Of a stretch of DNA of 64,000 bases, positions 17,415-25,764 are shown in pieces; the first letter of the stretch is position 1, and each line of letters starts with the position of its first letter. The position numbers were made by a program, and so were the translations under genes. The notes below the pieces were generated by a model. The model was not told the DNA's origin. It searched no databases and worked only from the letters and a program-made list of their open reading frames with translations. Origin of the DNA: Chloroflexota bacterium (lineage in GTDB: Bacteria; Chloroflexota; Anaerolineae; Promineifilales; Promineifilaceae); NCBI GenBank assembly GCA_013112725.1, contig JABFFZ010000014.1, forward strand, positions 1-64,000. The letters are read 5' to 3'.

Positions 17415-18653
17415 TTACTCTATCTCCACCGCCAGCGCCACCGCTTCGCCACCGCCCAGGCAGAGCGAGGCGATGCCGCGCTGCAAGCCGCGTTGTTGCA
17501 GGGCGTGCAGCAGCGTTACCAGCACGCGCGTGCCGCTGGAACCAATGGCATGGCCTAAGGCCACCGCGCCGCCGTTGACGTTCACTTTGTCCCAGTTCCA
17601 GGGCAAACCCTGCCGGGTCATATCTACGCCGTTGGCTAATACCTGAGCGGCAAAGGCTTCGTTGAGTTCGATCAGGTCTACCTCGTCCAGGGACCAGCCA
17701 ATTTTGTGCAGCAGGCGGGGAATGGCCTGGGCCGGGGCGGAGAAAATCCACTGGGGATGCACGGCCGCATGGGTATAACCGACCACGCGGGCCAACGGCC
17801 GTAAGCCCTGCCGTTCCGCTTCGGCGCGGCTGGTGACGACGACGGCGGAAGCGCCATCATTGAGGCCGGGCGCGTTGCCCGCCGACACCTGCCCGTCGGC
17901 GGCAAAGGCGGGCGGCAAGGCGGCCAACTGCGGCAGGCTGGTATCCAGTTCAAAACTGCCGTTGCTAAAACGGGCGCGAATGGGTTCATCCCGGTCAATG
18001 ATGATGCTCCCTTTACGGCTTTTGACTTCAACGGGGATGATTTCGTCGCGGAAACGGCCGTGTACCGTGGCTTCGGCCGCTTTTTCATGGCTGCGCAGGG
18101 CAAATTCGTCCATCTCTTCGCGGCTGACTTCAAATTGGTGGGCGATAAAGTCGGCGGCGTTGCCCATAGCCCAATTCTGGAAAGAGCACCAGAGGCCATC
18201 GTGCAGCAGGGCATCTTTCAGTTCGGCGTGGCCGTAGCGCAGCCCCTGCCGCACTTTGGGCAGCAGGTAGGGGGCGTTGGACATGCTTTCCATGCCGCCG
18301 GCGACAAACACATCCGCTTCCCCAGCCACAATGGAATTGGCCGCCAGCATGACGGCTTTCAAACTGGAACCACAGGCTTTGTTCACGGCCGTCGCCCCCA
18401 CCGTATCAGGCAATCCCCCATCGAGGGCAGCTTTACGCGCGGCTGCCTGCCCGGTTCCGGCCGGCACCACCTGGCCCATGATCACTTCATAGACGCTGGC
18501 GGGATCAATACCGGCGCGGGCGACGGCCGTTGCTACGGCCATCGCCCCCAACTGCGGCGCGGTGAAACCGGCCAACCCGCCGTTAAATTTGCCGGTGGGC
18601 GTGCGCGCCCCGGCGAGAATGACCACATCTTGACTGTTTTTTGGCTGACTCAT
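17415..18653 (-). CDS. Acetyl-CoA C-acetyltransferase (thiolase)
   Basis: 412 residues, slightly longer than the usual 390-395. It condenses or cleaves acetoacetyl-CoA in fatty-acid, butanoate or PHB metabolism. All thiolase marks are present: nucleophile Cys94 in [28 protein letters not shown] with the catalytic His, and the second Cys398 in CLGGGEA. AGGAG lies about 9 nt before ATG 18653. It follows GH20 upstream by 12 bp and precedes the BTAD regulator, so all three may share a transcript. Biosynthetic versus degradative direction cannot be told. Confidence 0.96.
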   Translation of the reverse strand: MSQPKNSQDVVILAGARTPTGKFNGGLAGFTAPQLGAMAVATAVARAGIDPASVYEVIMGQVVPAGTGQAAARKAALDGGLPDTVGATAVNKACGSSLKAVMLAANSIVAGEADVFVAGGMESMSNAPYLLPKVRQGLRYGHAELKDALLHDGLWCSFQNWAMGNAADFIAHQFEVSREEMDEFALRSHEKAAEATVHGRFRDEIIPVEVKSRKGSIIIDRDEPIRARFSNGSFELDTSLPQLAALPPAFAADGQVSAGNAPGLNDGASAVVVTSRAEAERQGLRPLARVVGYTHAAVHPQWIFSAPAQAIPRLLHKIGWSLDEVDLIELNEAFAAQVLANGVDMTRQGLPWNWDKVNVNGGAVALGHAIGSSGTRVLVTLLHALQQRGLQRGIASLCLGGGEAVALAVEIE

Positions 18654-18665
18654 GCAATTACGCTC

Positions 18666-20546
18666 CTATTTGTGGGTTTTATACTCGTTTGCCATTTTTT
18701 GCAGGCGGGCCAGGCTGTCGGGGAAACCGCCAGGGCGGTTACGGCCGTGCCATACCCGTTCAAATGCGGCGAGTAAGGCTTCCGTCTCATCGGCCAGTTC
18801 CTGCCGTAAAGCTGTATCTTCCCGGCCCAATGCCCGGCCAATGGCCCAGATGAGGCGGCGGCAGCCGTGGCGCATCATGGTGGCCGCCCAGGTGAATTCC
18901 TGCCCAATCAGGTCGGCGTCGTCCCGCTGCATGTCGGTTTGGGGCAGGCGGGCCAGCAGTTCGTCTACGGCCGTGACCGCCCGCTGCAAATTCTCCATCC
19001 GGATAGCCGCGCCGGCCGGATCATCAGCATTCACCATTTGCGCCAGATCAACCACCAGGGCATAGAAATAAGGCGTGCCGTTGAAACTGGGGATTTGGGT
19101 AATCTCATACACGTTGCCCAGGTCATACGCCAGTTGCCCCATGATGCCCGCGTTGTCACGGAAGGCAAACAGGTTGAGAGCGGCGGGCACATCTAGCGTC
19201 CGGTTGGCCTCGTCCGCCCAGGCCAGCGCCGCGCCGACGGCAAAGCCCAGGTAGCTGACGGGCAGCGGCTGCATATGGCCGTTGTCGCCCCAATCGGTAA
19301 TGAGATAACCAACAGCGCCGTGTGTACGGCCGTGTTGCGCCGCGTTTTGCAAATTGCCAATGGCGTTATTGGTTCGGCCACCCAGCGTATTCCAGCCAGA
19401 CGTACCGGGGCAAACGTAAAAGGGGACGCCTGATTCGGCAAAGAGACGGCCGTGTTCGGCAAACGGATGCCCCGCCTCGTACCCCCATTCCAGGGCAATC
19501 AGGTCACGCGGCAGTTCTTTGGTCAGTTCAGGATGTTCCATAATGATATCACCCCAAAACTGCATGGTATGGCCGCGCGCCTGCACTTCCCGGTAAATTT
19601 TGAGCAAATGCTCCAGGTAAACGCGCCCTTTGCCTTTTTGCGCCACCAATTCCCGGCTCAAGCCCTGGCCCACATCATACGTCTCATCGCCGCCCACGTT
19701 CACCTGGCGACTGCGGAAATTGGGCAGCAGTTCATCCAGCAAATCGCGCACCAGTTCCAGGCTGCCGGGCACAGCCGGGGAGAGCGAGAATGGCTCCGGG
19801 TTGTAATAACCCCAGGGAGTCTGCGCTCCATCGGCCTTTTCGGCCAGGTGTTGGTAAGCGGGATGTTTGAGCCAGTGGTGCATATGGCCGAATGTATTTT
19901 GGTTCGGCACCAGCTCCATGCAGCGGTCATGGCAGTAAGCGTCCAGGGTGAGGATTTCTTCGGCAGTGAGCGGGGAGGCGTCTTGCCAGACAAGGGGATG
20001 GCGGCGGTAGGCAAAGGTGTGTTCGGTGTAAAGCTGGAGCTGGTTGATCTTCCAGCCTGCCAGCATATCCACCAGATCGAGTAGGGTTTCCAGGGTAGGT
20101 ACTTTGTTACGGCTAATGTCCAGCATAACACCGCGCTGCGAAAAGTCCGGCCAGTCGCGGCAGCGCAACGTGGGCAGTTCTTTGCCCGTCTGTTCCAGTA
20201 GTTGGCAGAGGGTCTGCACGGCGTAAAAGAGGCCGGAGATGGTGTTGGCGATGGCGTCAATACGGCCGTTGACCACCGTTAATTCATACCCCTGTTCATG
20301 GCGCATGCTGCCGGGAATGAGGCTAAGCTGCACGGCGATCTGCTCAGATGGAACACCTGTACCACCCACCAATTCATAATCCGCGCTGGCGTGTTCAAAG
20401 AGGGCGTCTTGCAGCCAGACGGCCGTGAACCACATGGCCGGCACATCCGCCCCATGCAGGGCAATCAGCCCCGTTTCTGGCAGGCTAAAGATGTGCCCGG
20501 TGTAGGTGATGGATTGTGGGTGGGGGAGAAGGATGGGATTGTTCAT
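18666..20546 (-). CDS. Glycoside hydrolase family 20 (beta-N-acetylhexosaminidase-like)
   Basis: 626 residues from ATG 20546. An N-terminal GH20b-type domain is followed by the TIM barrel: RGVMLDISRNKVPT, the QLYTEHTF strand, and the catalytic pair in VNVGGDETYD (Asp and Glu near residues 286-287), which in GH20 do substrate-assisted removal of terminal GlcNAc or GalNAc. No signal peptide, so it probably acts on imported amino sugars in the cytoplasm. The C-terminal 120 residues are helical and unassigned. An in-frame GTG further upstream lies in a repeat array and is less likely. Neighbours: beta-helix protein upstream, thiolase 12 bp downstream. Confidence 0.92.
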   Translation of the reverse strand: MNNPILLPHPQSITYTGHIFSLPETGLIALHGADVPAMWFTAVWLQDALFEHASADYELVGGTGVPSEQIAVQLSLIPGSMRHEQGYELTVVNGRIDAIANTISGLFYAVQTLCQLLEQTGKELPTLRCRDWPDFSQRGVMLDISRNKVPTLETLLDLVDMLAGWKINQLQLYTEHTFAYRRHPLVWQDASPLTAEEILTLDAYCHDRCMELVPNQNTFGHMHHWLKHPAYQHLAEKADGAQTPWGYYNPEPFSLSPAVPGSLELVRDLLDELLPNFRSRQVNVGGDETYDVGQGLSRELVAQKGKGRVYLEHLLKIYREVQARGHTMQFWGDIIMEHPELTKELPRDLIALEWGYEAGHPFAEHGRLFAESGVPFYVCPGTSGWNTLGGRTNNAIGNLQNAAQHGRTHGAVGYLITDWGDNGHMQPLPVSYLGFAVGAALAWADEANRTLDVPAALNLFAFRDNAGIMGQLAYDLGNVYEITQIPSFNGTPYFYALVVDLAQMVNADDPAGAAIRMENLQRAVTAVDELLARLPQTDMQRDDADLIGQEFTWAATMMRHGCRRLIWAIGRALGREDTALRQELADETEALLAAFERVWHGRNRPGGFPDSLARLQKMANEYKTHK

Positions 20547-20547
20547 A

Positions 20548-20608
20548 GTGAGTGATTGGTGGCCAGTAGCAGATTGCAGGTGTTCACTTGCCACCTGCTA
20601 CCTTGTTA
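20548..20608. repeat. GTGGCAAGTG/CAGGTAGCAGGTG array with inverted copy
   Basis: Repeats such as GGTAGCAGGTGGCAAGTG on the minus strand face partly complementary units (GCAGATTGCAGGTGTTCAC). On the minus strand the TAG stop of the beta-helix gene (20598) is the TAG of GGTAGCAGG. Related array at 50570-50635. Confidence 0.65.
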
Positions 20609-21860
20609 TTATTGGTAAATAGATCCAGTCAGTCGGTTCAAACGGCGCGCCGCCGTATTCGTCTGCACCGATGTCTGGGGCCGGGCCAATGGGACGGCCG
20701 TCGCCGTCAAAATCATCCATCACCTGGGGCAGCGGTAAAGCCTGGTCAATGGCGGCTACGGCCGTGGCCGCAAGATGCAAGTCACCCGCGGCTGCATTCA
20801 CAAACCAGCCACTTTCGGCGTTGGTCAGATTACCGGTCAGTGTGCCGTTGGCCCCATCCCGGTTGCCCCAAATATCCATGTTTGTCAGGTTATAAGCAAA
20901 TGTGCCCTGGCTGTCGCTGAAACGGGCTTCCATGCCCCAGGTCAGACCCGAACCGGGGTTCAGCAGCAGCGCCGTGTTGTGCGCCACCAGCCAGCCGGAC
21001 GCATGAACCATTTCAATCACCACATCGTGCGGCTGGCTGGCATAGATCATATTGTTGCGCACAACGCCGCCGAGGTGGTCGTCCGCGCCATGCCCGGAGT
21101 TGCCAAAGGAAATCCCCTGGTAACAATCCACCAGCAAATTACGCTCCACAATGGTATCTGAAGACCCCGACCAGAACAGGATAGTGGGTACCGGACTATT
21201 GCCCGGTGTGCGGATGCGGTACCATTCGTTATCGCGCACCGTCCAGCGGTGGGCGTTGTGGGCGCTGATGCCGTTGGTATATTCGTCGGGGGCGGTGGTG
21301 CTGTATTCCAACCGCGAACAGGCCAGCAGGCCATCTTCGCTGCCATTAGCAAAGGGGTTCACCTTTACCAACTGATCGCCAATGTCGCGGATGTGCAGAT
21401 TATAGAGCACGGGCCGGTCCCGGCCCTGAATGGAAACGGCATGATCGTTGGCGTTTTGGATGGTCAGGTCGGCAATGGTTACGTCGTCTGCCTCTACCAG
21501 AATGCCAAAGTGCCCGCCCACCATGCCGCCAAAATCGAGGACGACGTCACCCCGATTGCCGGTAGCGCCGCGCAGGCTGATGCCGGCATTCACCACATGC
21601 ATAAACCCCTGCATCTGGTACACGCCGGGCTGAATGAGGAGGGTGGTTCCGGGTGCAGCATGATAAGCCTGATTGCGTAAAGCTGCCTCGTTAGAAATGG
21701 TGATCACCGCTCCGGTAGATGGGGGCAGCGGCAGGCAATGAGTGACCGGTAAACCAGTCTGGCCGGCCGCGGCCGACGGACGCATACTCAAGCCCGCCAG
21801 AAGGCAGAGCAGCAGACCGGTCAATCCCCAATAGAGCCGGTTAACTGTATTATGGTTCAT
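20598..21860 (-). CDS. Secreted right-handed beta-helix protein with C-terminal YLPIITR
   Basis: 420 residues. Signal peptide after MNHNTVNRLYWGLTGLLLCLLAGL, then a parallel beta-helix of the pectate-lyase/NosD type: RGDVVLDFGG, DDVTIADLTIQNANDHAVSI, RPVLYNLHIRDIG, DTIVERNLLVDCYQGI, WLVAHNTALLL. Ends PDIGADEYGG then DWIYLPIITR. Such helices usually bind or cleave polysaccharide, but no catalytic set is identifiable. ATG 21860 overlaps the stop of the upstream small gene by 11 nt, so the two are translationally coupled. Confidence 0.88.
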   Translation of the reverse strand: MNHNTVNRLYWGLTGLLLCLLAGLSMRPSAAAGQTGLPVTHCLPLPPSTGAVITISNEAALRNQAYHAAPGTTLLIQPGVYQMQGFMHVVNAGISLRGATGNRGDVVLDFGGMVGGHFGILVEADDVTIADLTIQNANDHAVSIQGRDRPVLYNLHIRDIGDQLVKVNPFANGSEDGLLACSRLEYSTTAPDEYTNGISAHNAHRWTVRDNEWYRIRTPGNSPVPTILFWSGSSDTIVERNLLVDCYQGISFGNSGHGADDHLGGVVRNNMIYASQPHDVVIEMVHASGWLVAHNTALLLNPGSGLTWGMEARFSDSQGTFAYNLTNMDIWGNRDGANGTLTGNLTNAESGWFVNAAAGDLHLAATAVAAIDQALPLPQVMDDFDGDGRPIGPAPDIGADEYGGAPFEPTDWIYLPIITR

Positions 21861-22245
21861 ACGGATACAGGTTAATTCGGTCAGCATGGACACGCACAAA
21901 ACTATCCAGGGGCAGCGGGTCGCCGCTTGTTTTCACCGTCACCAGAACAGCGCCTATCAGGATATAAGCCACACCATCGGGCTGGATTGATTCTAGCTTG
22001 CCTTGCAGCGTAACCAACTGGTTCAAATCATAATCAATGACAAAATGCTCATCCGACACGAGTACAATATCCTGGCCCCAGGTGAGACGGTTGGCGGTTT
22101 CAATTTCCACGTGATAATGGTTGTACCGTTCAGGGGGCGCTTCACCCCGCCATTCACCCACTCCTACGCCAAACGGGTTTGAAAACTCCACCATCGTAAG
22201 ACCCGTTTCCTCATCAAACAGTACATCGGTGATTTGAATACGCAT
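21850..22245 (-). CDS. Small beta-rich protein of unknown function
   Basis: 131 residues from ATG 22245, with AAGGAG 8 nt upstream. No signal peptide. The sequence alternates short strands (MRIQITDVLFDEETGLTMVE, HYHVEIETANRLTWG, QLVTLQGKLESIQPDGVAYI), suggesting an OB- or Ig-like beta barrel. It overlaps the start of the secreted beta-helix gene, which implies joint expression. Family not recognised. Confidence 0.75.
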   Translation of the reverse strand: MRIQITDVLFDEETGLTMVEFSNPFGVGVGEWRGEAPPERYNHYHVEIETANRLTWGQDIVLVSDEHFVIDYDLNQLVTLQGKLESIQPDGVAYILIGAVLVTVKTSGDPLPLDSFVRVHADRINLYPYEP

Positions 22246-22262
22246 CCTTCGCTCCTTGTGAG

Positions 22263-22320
22263 TTGTGGCTGGTGGTTTGTTGCTGGTGGCTGGTGGTTGG
22301 CGCCAACCACCAGCCACCGG
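22263..22320. repeat. GTGGCTGGTGGT array with perfect 17-bp palindrome
   Basis: Tandem GTGGCTG/GTGGTTG units end in a perfect inverted repeat with no loop, arms 22285-22301 and 22302-22318. It lies between divergent genes. Confidence 0.85.
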
Positions 22321-22390
22321 TTATCACTCGCCAATCTCTTCTTGCAGATTGCACCTATTATATCACCATAAAACCGGTATAATCCGTGCG

Positions 22391-22441
22391 AATTACCAAT
22401 TACGGCACACGCATCACGGTTTACGGATTACGGGTTACAGG
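22391..22441. repeat. TTACGGATTACGGGTTACAG array
   Basis: Repeats of the ATTACGG/TTTACGG/ATTACGG/GTTACAG type immediately before the ATG at 22444. A TATAAT at 22378-22383 just upstream may be the -10 of the nucleotidyltransferase promoter, with no good -35. In that case the array is transcribed as the leader. No RBS other than weak AGGT. Confidence 0.6.
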
Positions 22442-22443
22442 TC

Positions 22444-23220
22444 ATGTTTGAACAGGAGCGGGTCATAACACGGTTACAACAACGGGTGCTGGCAGAAAAG
22501 GGCGTGGCTGTCTGTTTTTTGGCGGGGTCTTACGGCCGTCGCCGTGAGAACGCCTTCTCTGACCTGGACGTGGCCATATTGTTTGCCGACAAAGCCGCCA
22601 GGGAAACGGCCTGGGCGGGGCGGCGGGAATTTGTGCGTTCCGTAACACCTTACGTGCCGGCCCGCTCGTTTGATGCCGTGCATATACGGCCGTACCTCCA
22701 CATCACCCTCTACAGCAACGGCGCCAAAGTGGATTACCGCTATGAGACGCTGGCCTTGCCGCCCAACCCCTGGGACCGCGACATCCGCATCTTGAAAGAC
22801 CACAACGGCTGGGCCTTGCAGTACCAGGCTGCCTGCGCCCAAACTGCACAACCTGTGCCCCGGATGACCGCCGCCGAATTGGAACAGCTAGACGAACGTT
22901 TCTGGGTCATGTTTTGGGACGTATACCGGCAAGTGCTGCGTGGCGATCGGGACAAGCCGTTCACCATTTACCTGGAACTGCTGCACGTTAGCCTGCCGCC
23001 GCTGTTGGCGGTGCTGCCACCGGAAGAACCGGCGCGCCAGGGATTGTTGGCCGCCTATTTCAATCGAGACACAAAGGCCACAGCCGGGCATTTGCGGGAG
23101 TTATTGGCGGCCTATCTGGCGGCGCGCACGGCCGTTGTCCGCCGCTTACACCTCATGTTTACTCCAGATACCCGTTTTGAAAATGAAATCCAACGATTGA
23201 TGCAAACGAAAGCGAAATGA
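22444..23220 (+). CDS. Nucleotidyltransferase-domain protein
   Basis: 258 residues. The N-terminus has the pol-beta superfamily signature CFLAGSYGRRRENAFSDLDVAIL, i.e. GS-x-x-R plus the metal-binding SDLDVA, with the third carboxylate probably in AKVDYR. The rest is helical, as in kanamycin-type or aminoglycoside adenylyltransferase-like proteins and MNT toxins/antitoxins. No HEPN partner is adjacent, so I do not call a toxin-antitoxin pair. Acceptor unknown. The stop codon TGA is the start of a GATTGGAGATTAG array. Confidence 0.85.
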   Translation: MFEQERVITRLQQRVLAEKGVAVCFLAGSYGRRRENAFSDLDVAILFADKAARETAWAGRREFVRSVTPYVPARSFDAVHIRPYLHITLYSNGAKVDYRYETLALPPNPWDRDIRILKDHNGWALQYQAACAQTAQPVPRMTAAELEQLDERFWVMFWDVYRQVLRGDRDKPFTIYLELLHVSLPPLLAVLPPEEPARQGLLAAYFNRDTKATAGHLRELLAAYLAARTAVVRRLHLMFTPDTRFENEIQRLMQTKAK

Positions 23221-23271
23221 GATTGGAGATTAGAGATTGGAGAGTGCCATAATCTCTAATCTCTAATCTCC
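23218..23271. repeat. GAGATTGGAGATTA array with inverted copies
   Basis: Direct units GATTGGA, GATTAGA, GATTGGA at 23221-23241 face inverted units ATCTCTA, ATCTCTA, ATCTCC at 23252-23271. It directly follows the upstream stop codon and ends 10 nt before ATG 23282. Confidence 0.88.
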
Positions 23272-23281
23272 CCATTACATC

Positions 23282-24226
23282 ATGCAAGAAATCCAAGCGT
23301 TTACTCAACAACTGATTGATAATGTGGAAAAGGTCATCATCGGCAAACGGCCGTCGCTGGAACTGCTGGCGGTGGCGCTGTTGTGCGAGGGGCATGCCCT
23401 GCTGGAAGATGTGCCCGGCGTAGGCAAGACGATGCTGGCGCGGGCGTTCGCCGTCAGCCTGGGCATCCAGTTTAAGCGGCTGCAATGCACCCCCGACCTG
23501 CTGCCCAATGACGTTACCGGCGTCTCCATTTTTGACCAGCAACAGCACAAATTCACCTTTATTCCCGGCCCCGCCTTTACCCATATTTTGCTGGCGGATG
23601 AAATCAACCGGGCCACGCCGCGCACCCAATCGGCGCTGTTGGAGGCGATGGGGGAGCGGCAGGTGACGGTAGATGGGGTGACATATCCATTGACACGGCC
23701 GTTTTTCGTCATGGCTACGCAAAACCCGGTGGAGTACGAAGGCACGTTCCCGCTGCCGGAAGCACAGCTTGACCGCTTTTTTATGAAGGTCAGCCTGGGG
23801 TATCTGGATGAACAGGCCGAAGGCCAGATGCTGCTCAATCTGGGCGGCATACACCCCATTGAAACGCTGGCGCAGGTGGTGGACGGCGCCCGGCTGCCGG
23901 AACTGGCGCAGCAGGTGTGGCAGGTGCATGTGGATGACACTGTGCGGGAGTATATTGTGCGCCTGGTGTTTGCCACCCGCCACCACAAAGATTTGGTGCT
24001 GGGGGCCAGCCCACGTGGCAGCCACGCTCTCTACCGGGGCATTCAGGCATACGCGGCCATGCACGGCCGTGACTACACCCTGCCCGACGATGTAAAAACA
24101 CTGGCGCTATCCATCCTGGCCCACCGCTGCCTCATCCACCCCGAAAGCGCCCTGCGCGGCCTCACCACCACCCGCATCCTGGCGGACATCCTCAAAGACA
24201 CCCCCCTGGATATAGGGGAATTATGA
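23282..24226 (+). CDS. MoxR-family AAA+ ATPase
   Basis: 314 residues. Walker A in EDVPGVGKTMLARAF (about residues 40-55), Walker B in HILLADEINRATPRTQSALL, sensor MATQNPVEYEGTFPLPEAQ, and a C-terminal lid domain. MoxR ATPases remodel or activate partner proteins, often with a DUF58 and VWA protein encoded beside them. Here the next gene is DUF58, the classic pairing. No VWA gene follows directly. The last codons GAA TTA TGA come from the GAATTAG array. Confidence 0.95.
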   Translation: MQEIQAFTQQLIDNVEKVIIGKRPSLELLAVALLCEGHALLEDVPGVGKTMLARAFAVSLGIQFKRLQCTPDLLPNDVTGVSIFDQQQHKFTFIPGPAFTHILLADEINRATPRTQSALLEAMGERQVTVDGVTYPLTRPFFVMATQNPVEYEGTFPLPEAQLDRFFMKVSLGYLDEQAEGQMLLNLGGIHPIETLAQVVDGARLPELAQQVWQVHVDDTVREYIVRLVFATRHHKDLVLGASPRGSHALYRGIQAYAAMHGRDYTLPDDVKTLALSILAHRCLIHPESALRGLTTTRILADILKDTPLDIGEL

Positions 24227-24298
24227 ATTAGGAATTAGGAATTAGGAATTAGGAATTAGGAAGTGGGTTCATCCTTCATAATTCATAATTCATAATTT
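24219..24298. repeat. GAATTAG tandem array with inverted CATAATT copies
   Basis: About six GAATTAG/GAATTAT units in a row (24219-24262), a 15-nt spacer, then three inverted CATAATT units (24278-24298). It fills the whole gap between MoxR and DUF58, supplies the MoxR stop codon and ends 2 nt before ATG 24301, so the downstream ribosome site must lie within it. Confidence 0.92.
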
Positions 24299-24300
24299 TT

Positions 24301-25584
24301 ATGAACCAGTTTTCCACTCTGATCCTGATTTTCCTGGCAATCGCTTTTTTGCTGCGGGTTGATTTTGTGTTTTACATCATCTACGTTTGCATCGGCGTGT
24401 ATGCCTGGAGCCGCTGGGTGGTTCCCCGCGCCGCCAGAAGTCTGCACAGTGGGCGCACCTACGCCACGCACTCCTTTTGGGGGGAGACGGTACCCATTAC
24501 CATTCATCTGAAGAATGAGGGGCGATTACCCCTGCCCTGGATACGGGCAACGGAAAGTGTAGCCGTGCAGTTGCGCCAGGGCGCGCCGGTCAATACGGTG
24601 GTGGCGTTGGGGCACAAAAAGCAGGTGGACCTGACATATACCATTGCCGCCCGGCGGCGTGGTTTTTACCAGATTGGCCCCCTGCGCCTGACGATGGGCG
24701 ACCTTTTTGGCATCCAGCCGGAGCGCCACGCCACCCTGCCCGCCGAATACATCACCATTTATCCGCGCATTACGCCGTTGGTGCGCCTGGGACTGCCGTC
24801 GCGCCTGCCGTTTGGCGTGTTGGCCAGCCAGCAGCGGCTCTTTGCCGACCCGGCGCGGCCTATGGGGGTGCGTGATTTCCGCTCCGGCGATTCGCTGCGG
24901 CAGATTAACTGGAAAGCCAGCGCCCACACCCGCCAGCTTTTGGTACGCACCTATGAACCGGCTATTTCGCTGGAAACGGCCGTTCTGCTAGATTTACACA
25001 CCGACACCTATACCCGCCAATCCCGCGCCAACACCATCGAGTGGGCCATCGAAGTGGCCGCTTCGCTGGCAGCGCATCTGGTAGACCAGCGGCAGGCGGT
25101 GGGGCTGATCACCAATGGCATTGATCCGCTGGCGGTGGGCGATGGCCCTGTTTTTGACGAAAACAGCGGCCGTTTACTGCGCCACTCGGCCACCGCCCTA
25201 TCGGAAAATCCAGGTGCTTTATTGCCGCCGATAATTCCACCGCGTCACGGCCGTAACCATCTAGTCAAAATTCTGGAACGGCTGGCCCGCATTGAAAACG
25301 AAAATACCGTGTTGTTGACTAACTGGGCCACTGAAGCGACGGCGCATCTCAGTTGGGGCGTCACCATTTTGGCCATCACCGCGCGGGGTACAGAAGCGGT
25401 GTGCCAGACATTACACCGGCTGGCCCGCGCCGGTTACAACCCGGTGCTTTTAGCCGTGGAGCCAGATGCGAATTTTGGGCAGGTGCGGGAACGAACGCGC
25501 CGGCTTGGTTTTAGCGCCTACCATGTGGCCGTCCCTGCCGATTTAGACCGCTGGCGACAGCGAACCACCTCCCCTTTTTCTTGA
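24301..25584 (+). CDS. DUF58 membrane protein, MoxR partner
   Basis: 427 residues. Two hydrophobic stretches at residues 5-40, a beta domain, then the DUF58 signature GDSLRQINWKASAHTRQLLV near residue 195-215 followed by a VWA-like fold (ETAVLLDLHTDTY). Proteins of this family work with MoxR ATPases in envelope or cell-shape processes; the exact role is unknown. The gene has no normal RBS, since the repeat array runs right up to the ATG. Confidence 0.93.
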   Translation: MNQFSTLILIFLAIAFLLRVDFVFYIIYVCIGVYAWSRWVVPRAARSLHSGRTYATHSFWGETVPITIHLKNEGRLPLPWIRATESVAVQLRQGAPVNTVVALGHKKQVDLTYTIAARRRGFYQIGPLRLTMGDLFGIQPERHATLPAEYITIYPRITPLVRLGLPSRLPFGVLASQQRLFADPARPMGVRDFRSGDSLRQINWKASAHTRQLLVRTYEPAISLETAVLLDLHTDTYTRQSRANTIEWAIEVAASLAAHLVDQRQAVGLITNGIDPLAVGDGPVFDENSGRLLRHSATALSENPGALLPPIIPPRHGRNHLVKILERLARIENENTVLLTNWATEATAHLSWGVTILAITARGTEAVCQTLHRLARAGYNPVLLAVEPDANFGQVRERTRRLGFSAYHVAVPADLDRWRQRTTSPFS

Positions 25585-25634
25585 CGCCTTGTTTGCCCCG
25601 GCGTACACTCTAATCAGACCTTGCGAATCTATTC

Positions 25635-25729
25635 GTAACCGTTCAGTTCCTCTGGAGACTTGACAAGTTTTTGCGCCTGAACTGCGGCATCCGCCTCTGG
25701 TAATAAACTCATCAAGTCTGAACGCTTAC
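25635..25729 (-). repeat. 95-bp palindromic element, copy 1
   Basis: Terminal arms GTAACCGTTCAG (25635) and CTGAACGCTTAC (ends 25729), with inner ACTTGACAAGTTTTT-type arms. In reverse orientation it aligns over its whole length with 43426-43520 and, more loosely, with 34072-34165. It sits in the 180-bp gap before the sulfate transporter. No ORF inside: a MITE-like or REP-like element. Confidence 0.85.
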
Positions 25730-25764
25730 ATCTGTTCAAATGTTACATAGCCGCATGATTAATC

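Noticed and set aside
17407..17751. N-terminal extension of the BTAD regulator frame into the thiolase gene
   Set aside because: The upstream codons lie antiphase over well-conserved thiolase sequence and translate to a Pro/Arg-rich string; the wHTH domain begins right after TTG 17406.
22444..23220. MNT/HEPN toxin-antitoxin pair
   Set aside because: The nucleotidyltransferase signature is clear but no HEPN gene lies on either side.
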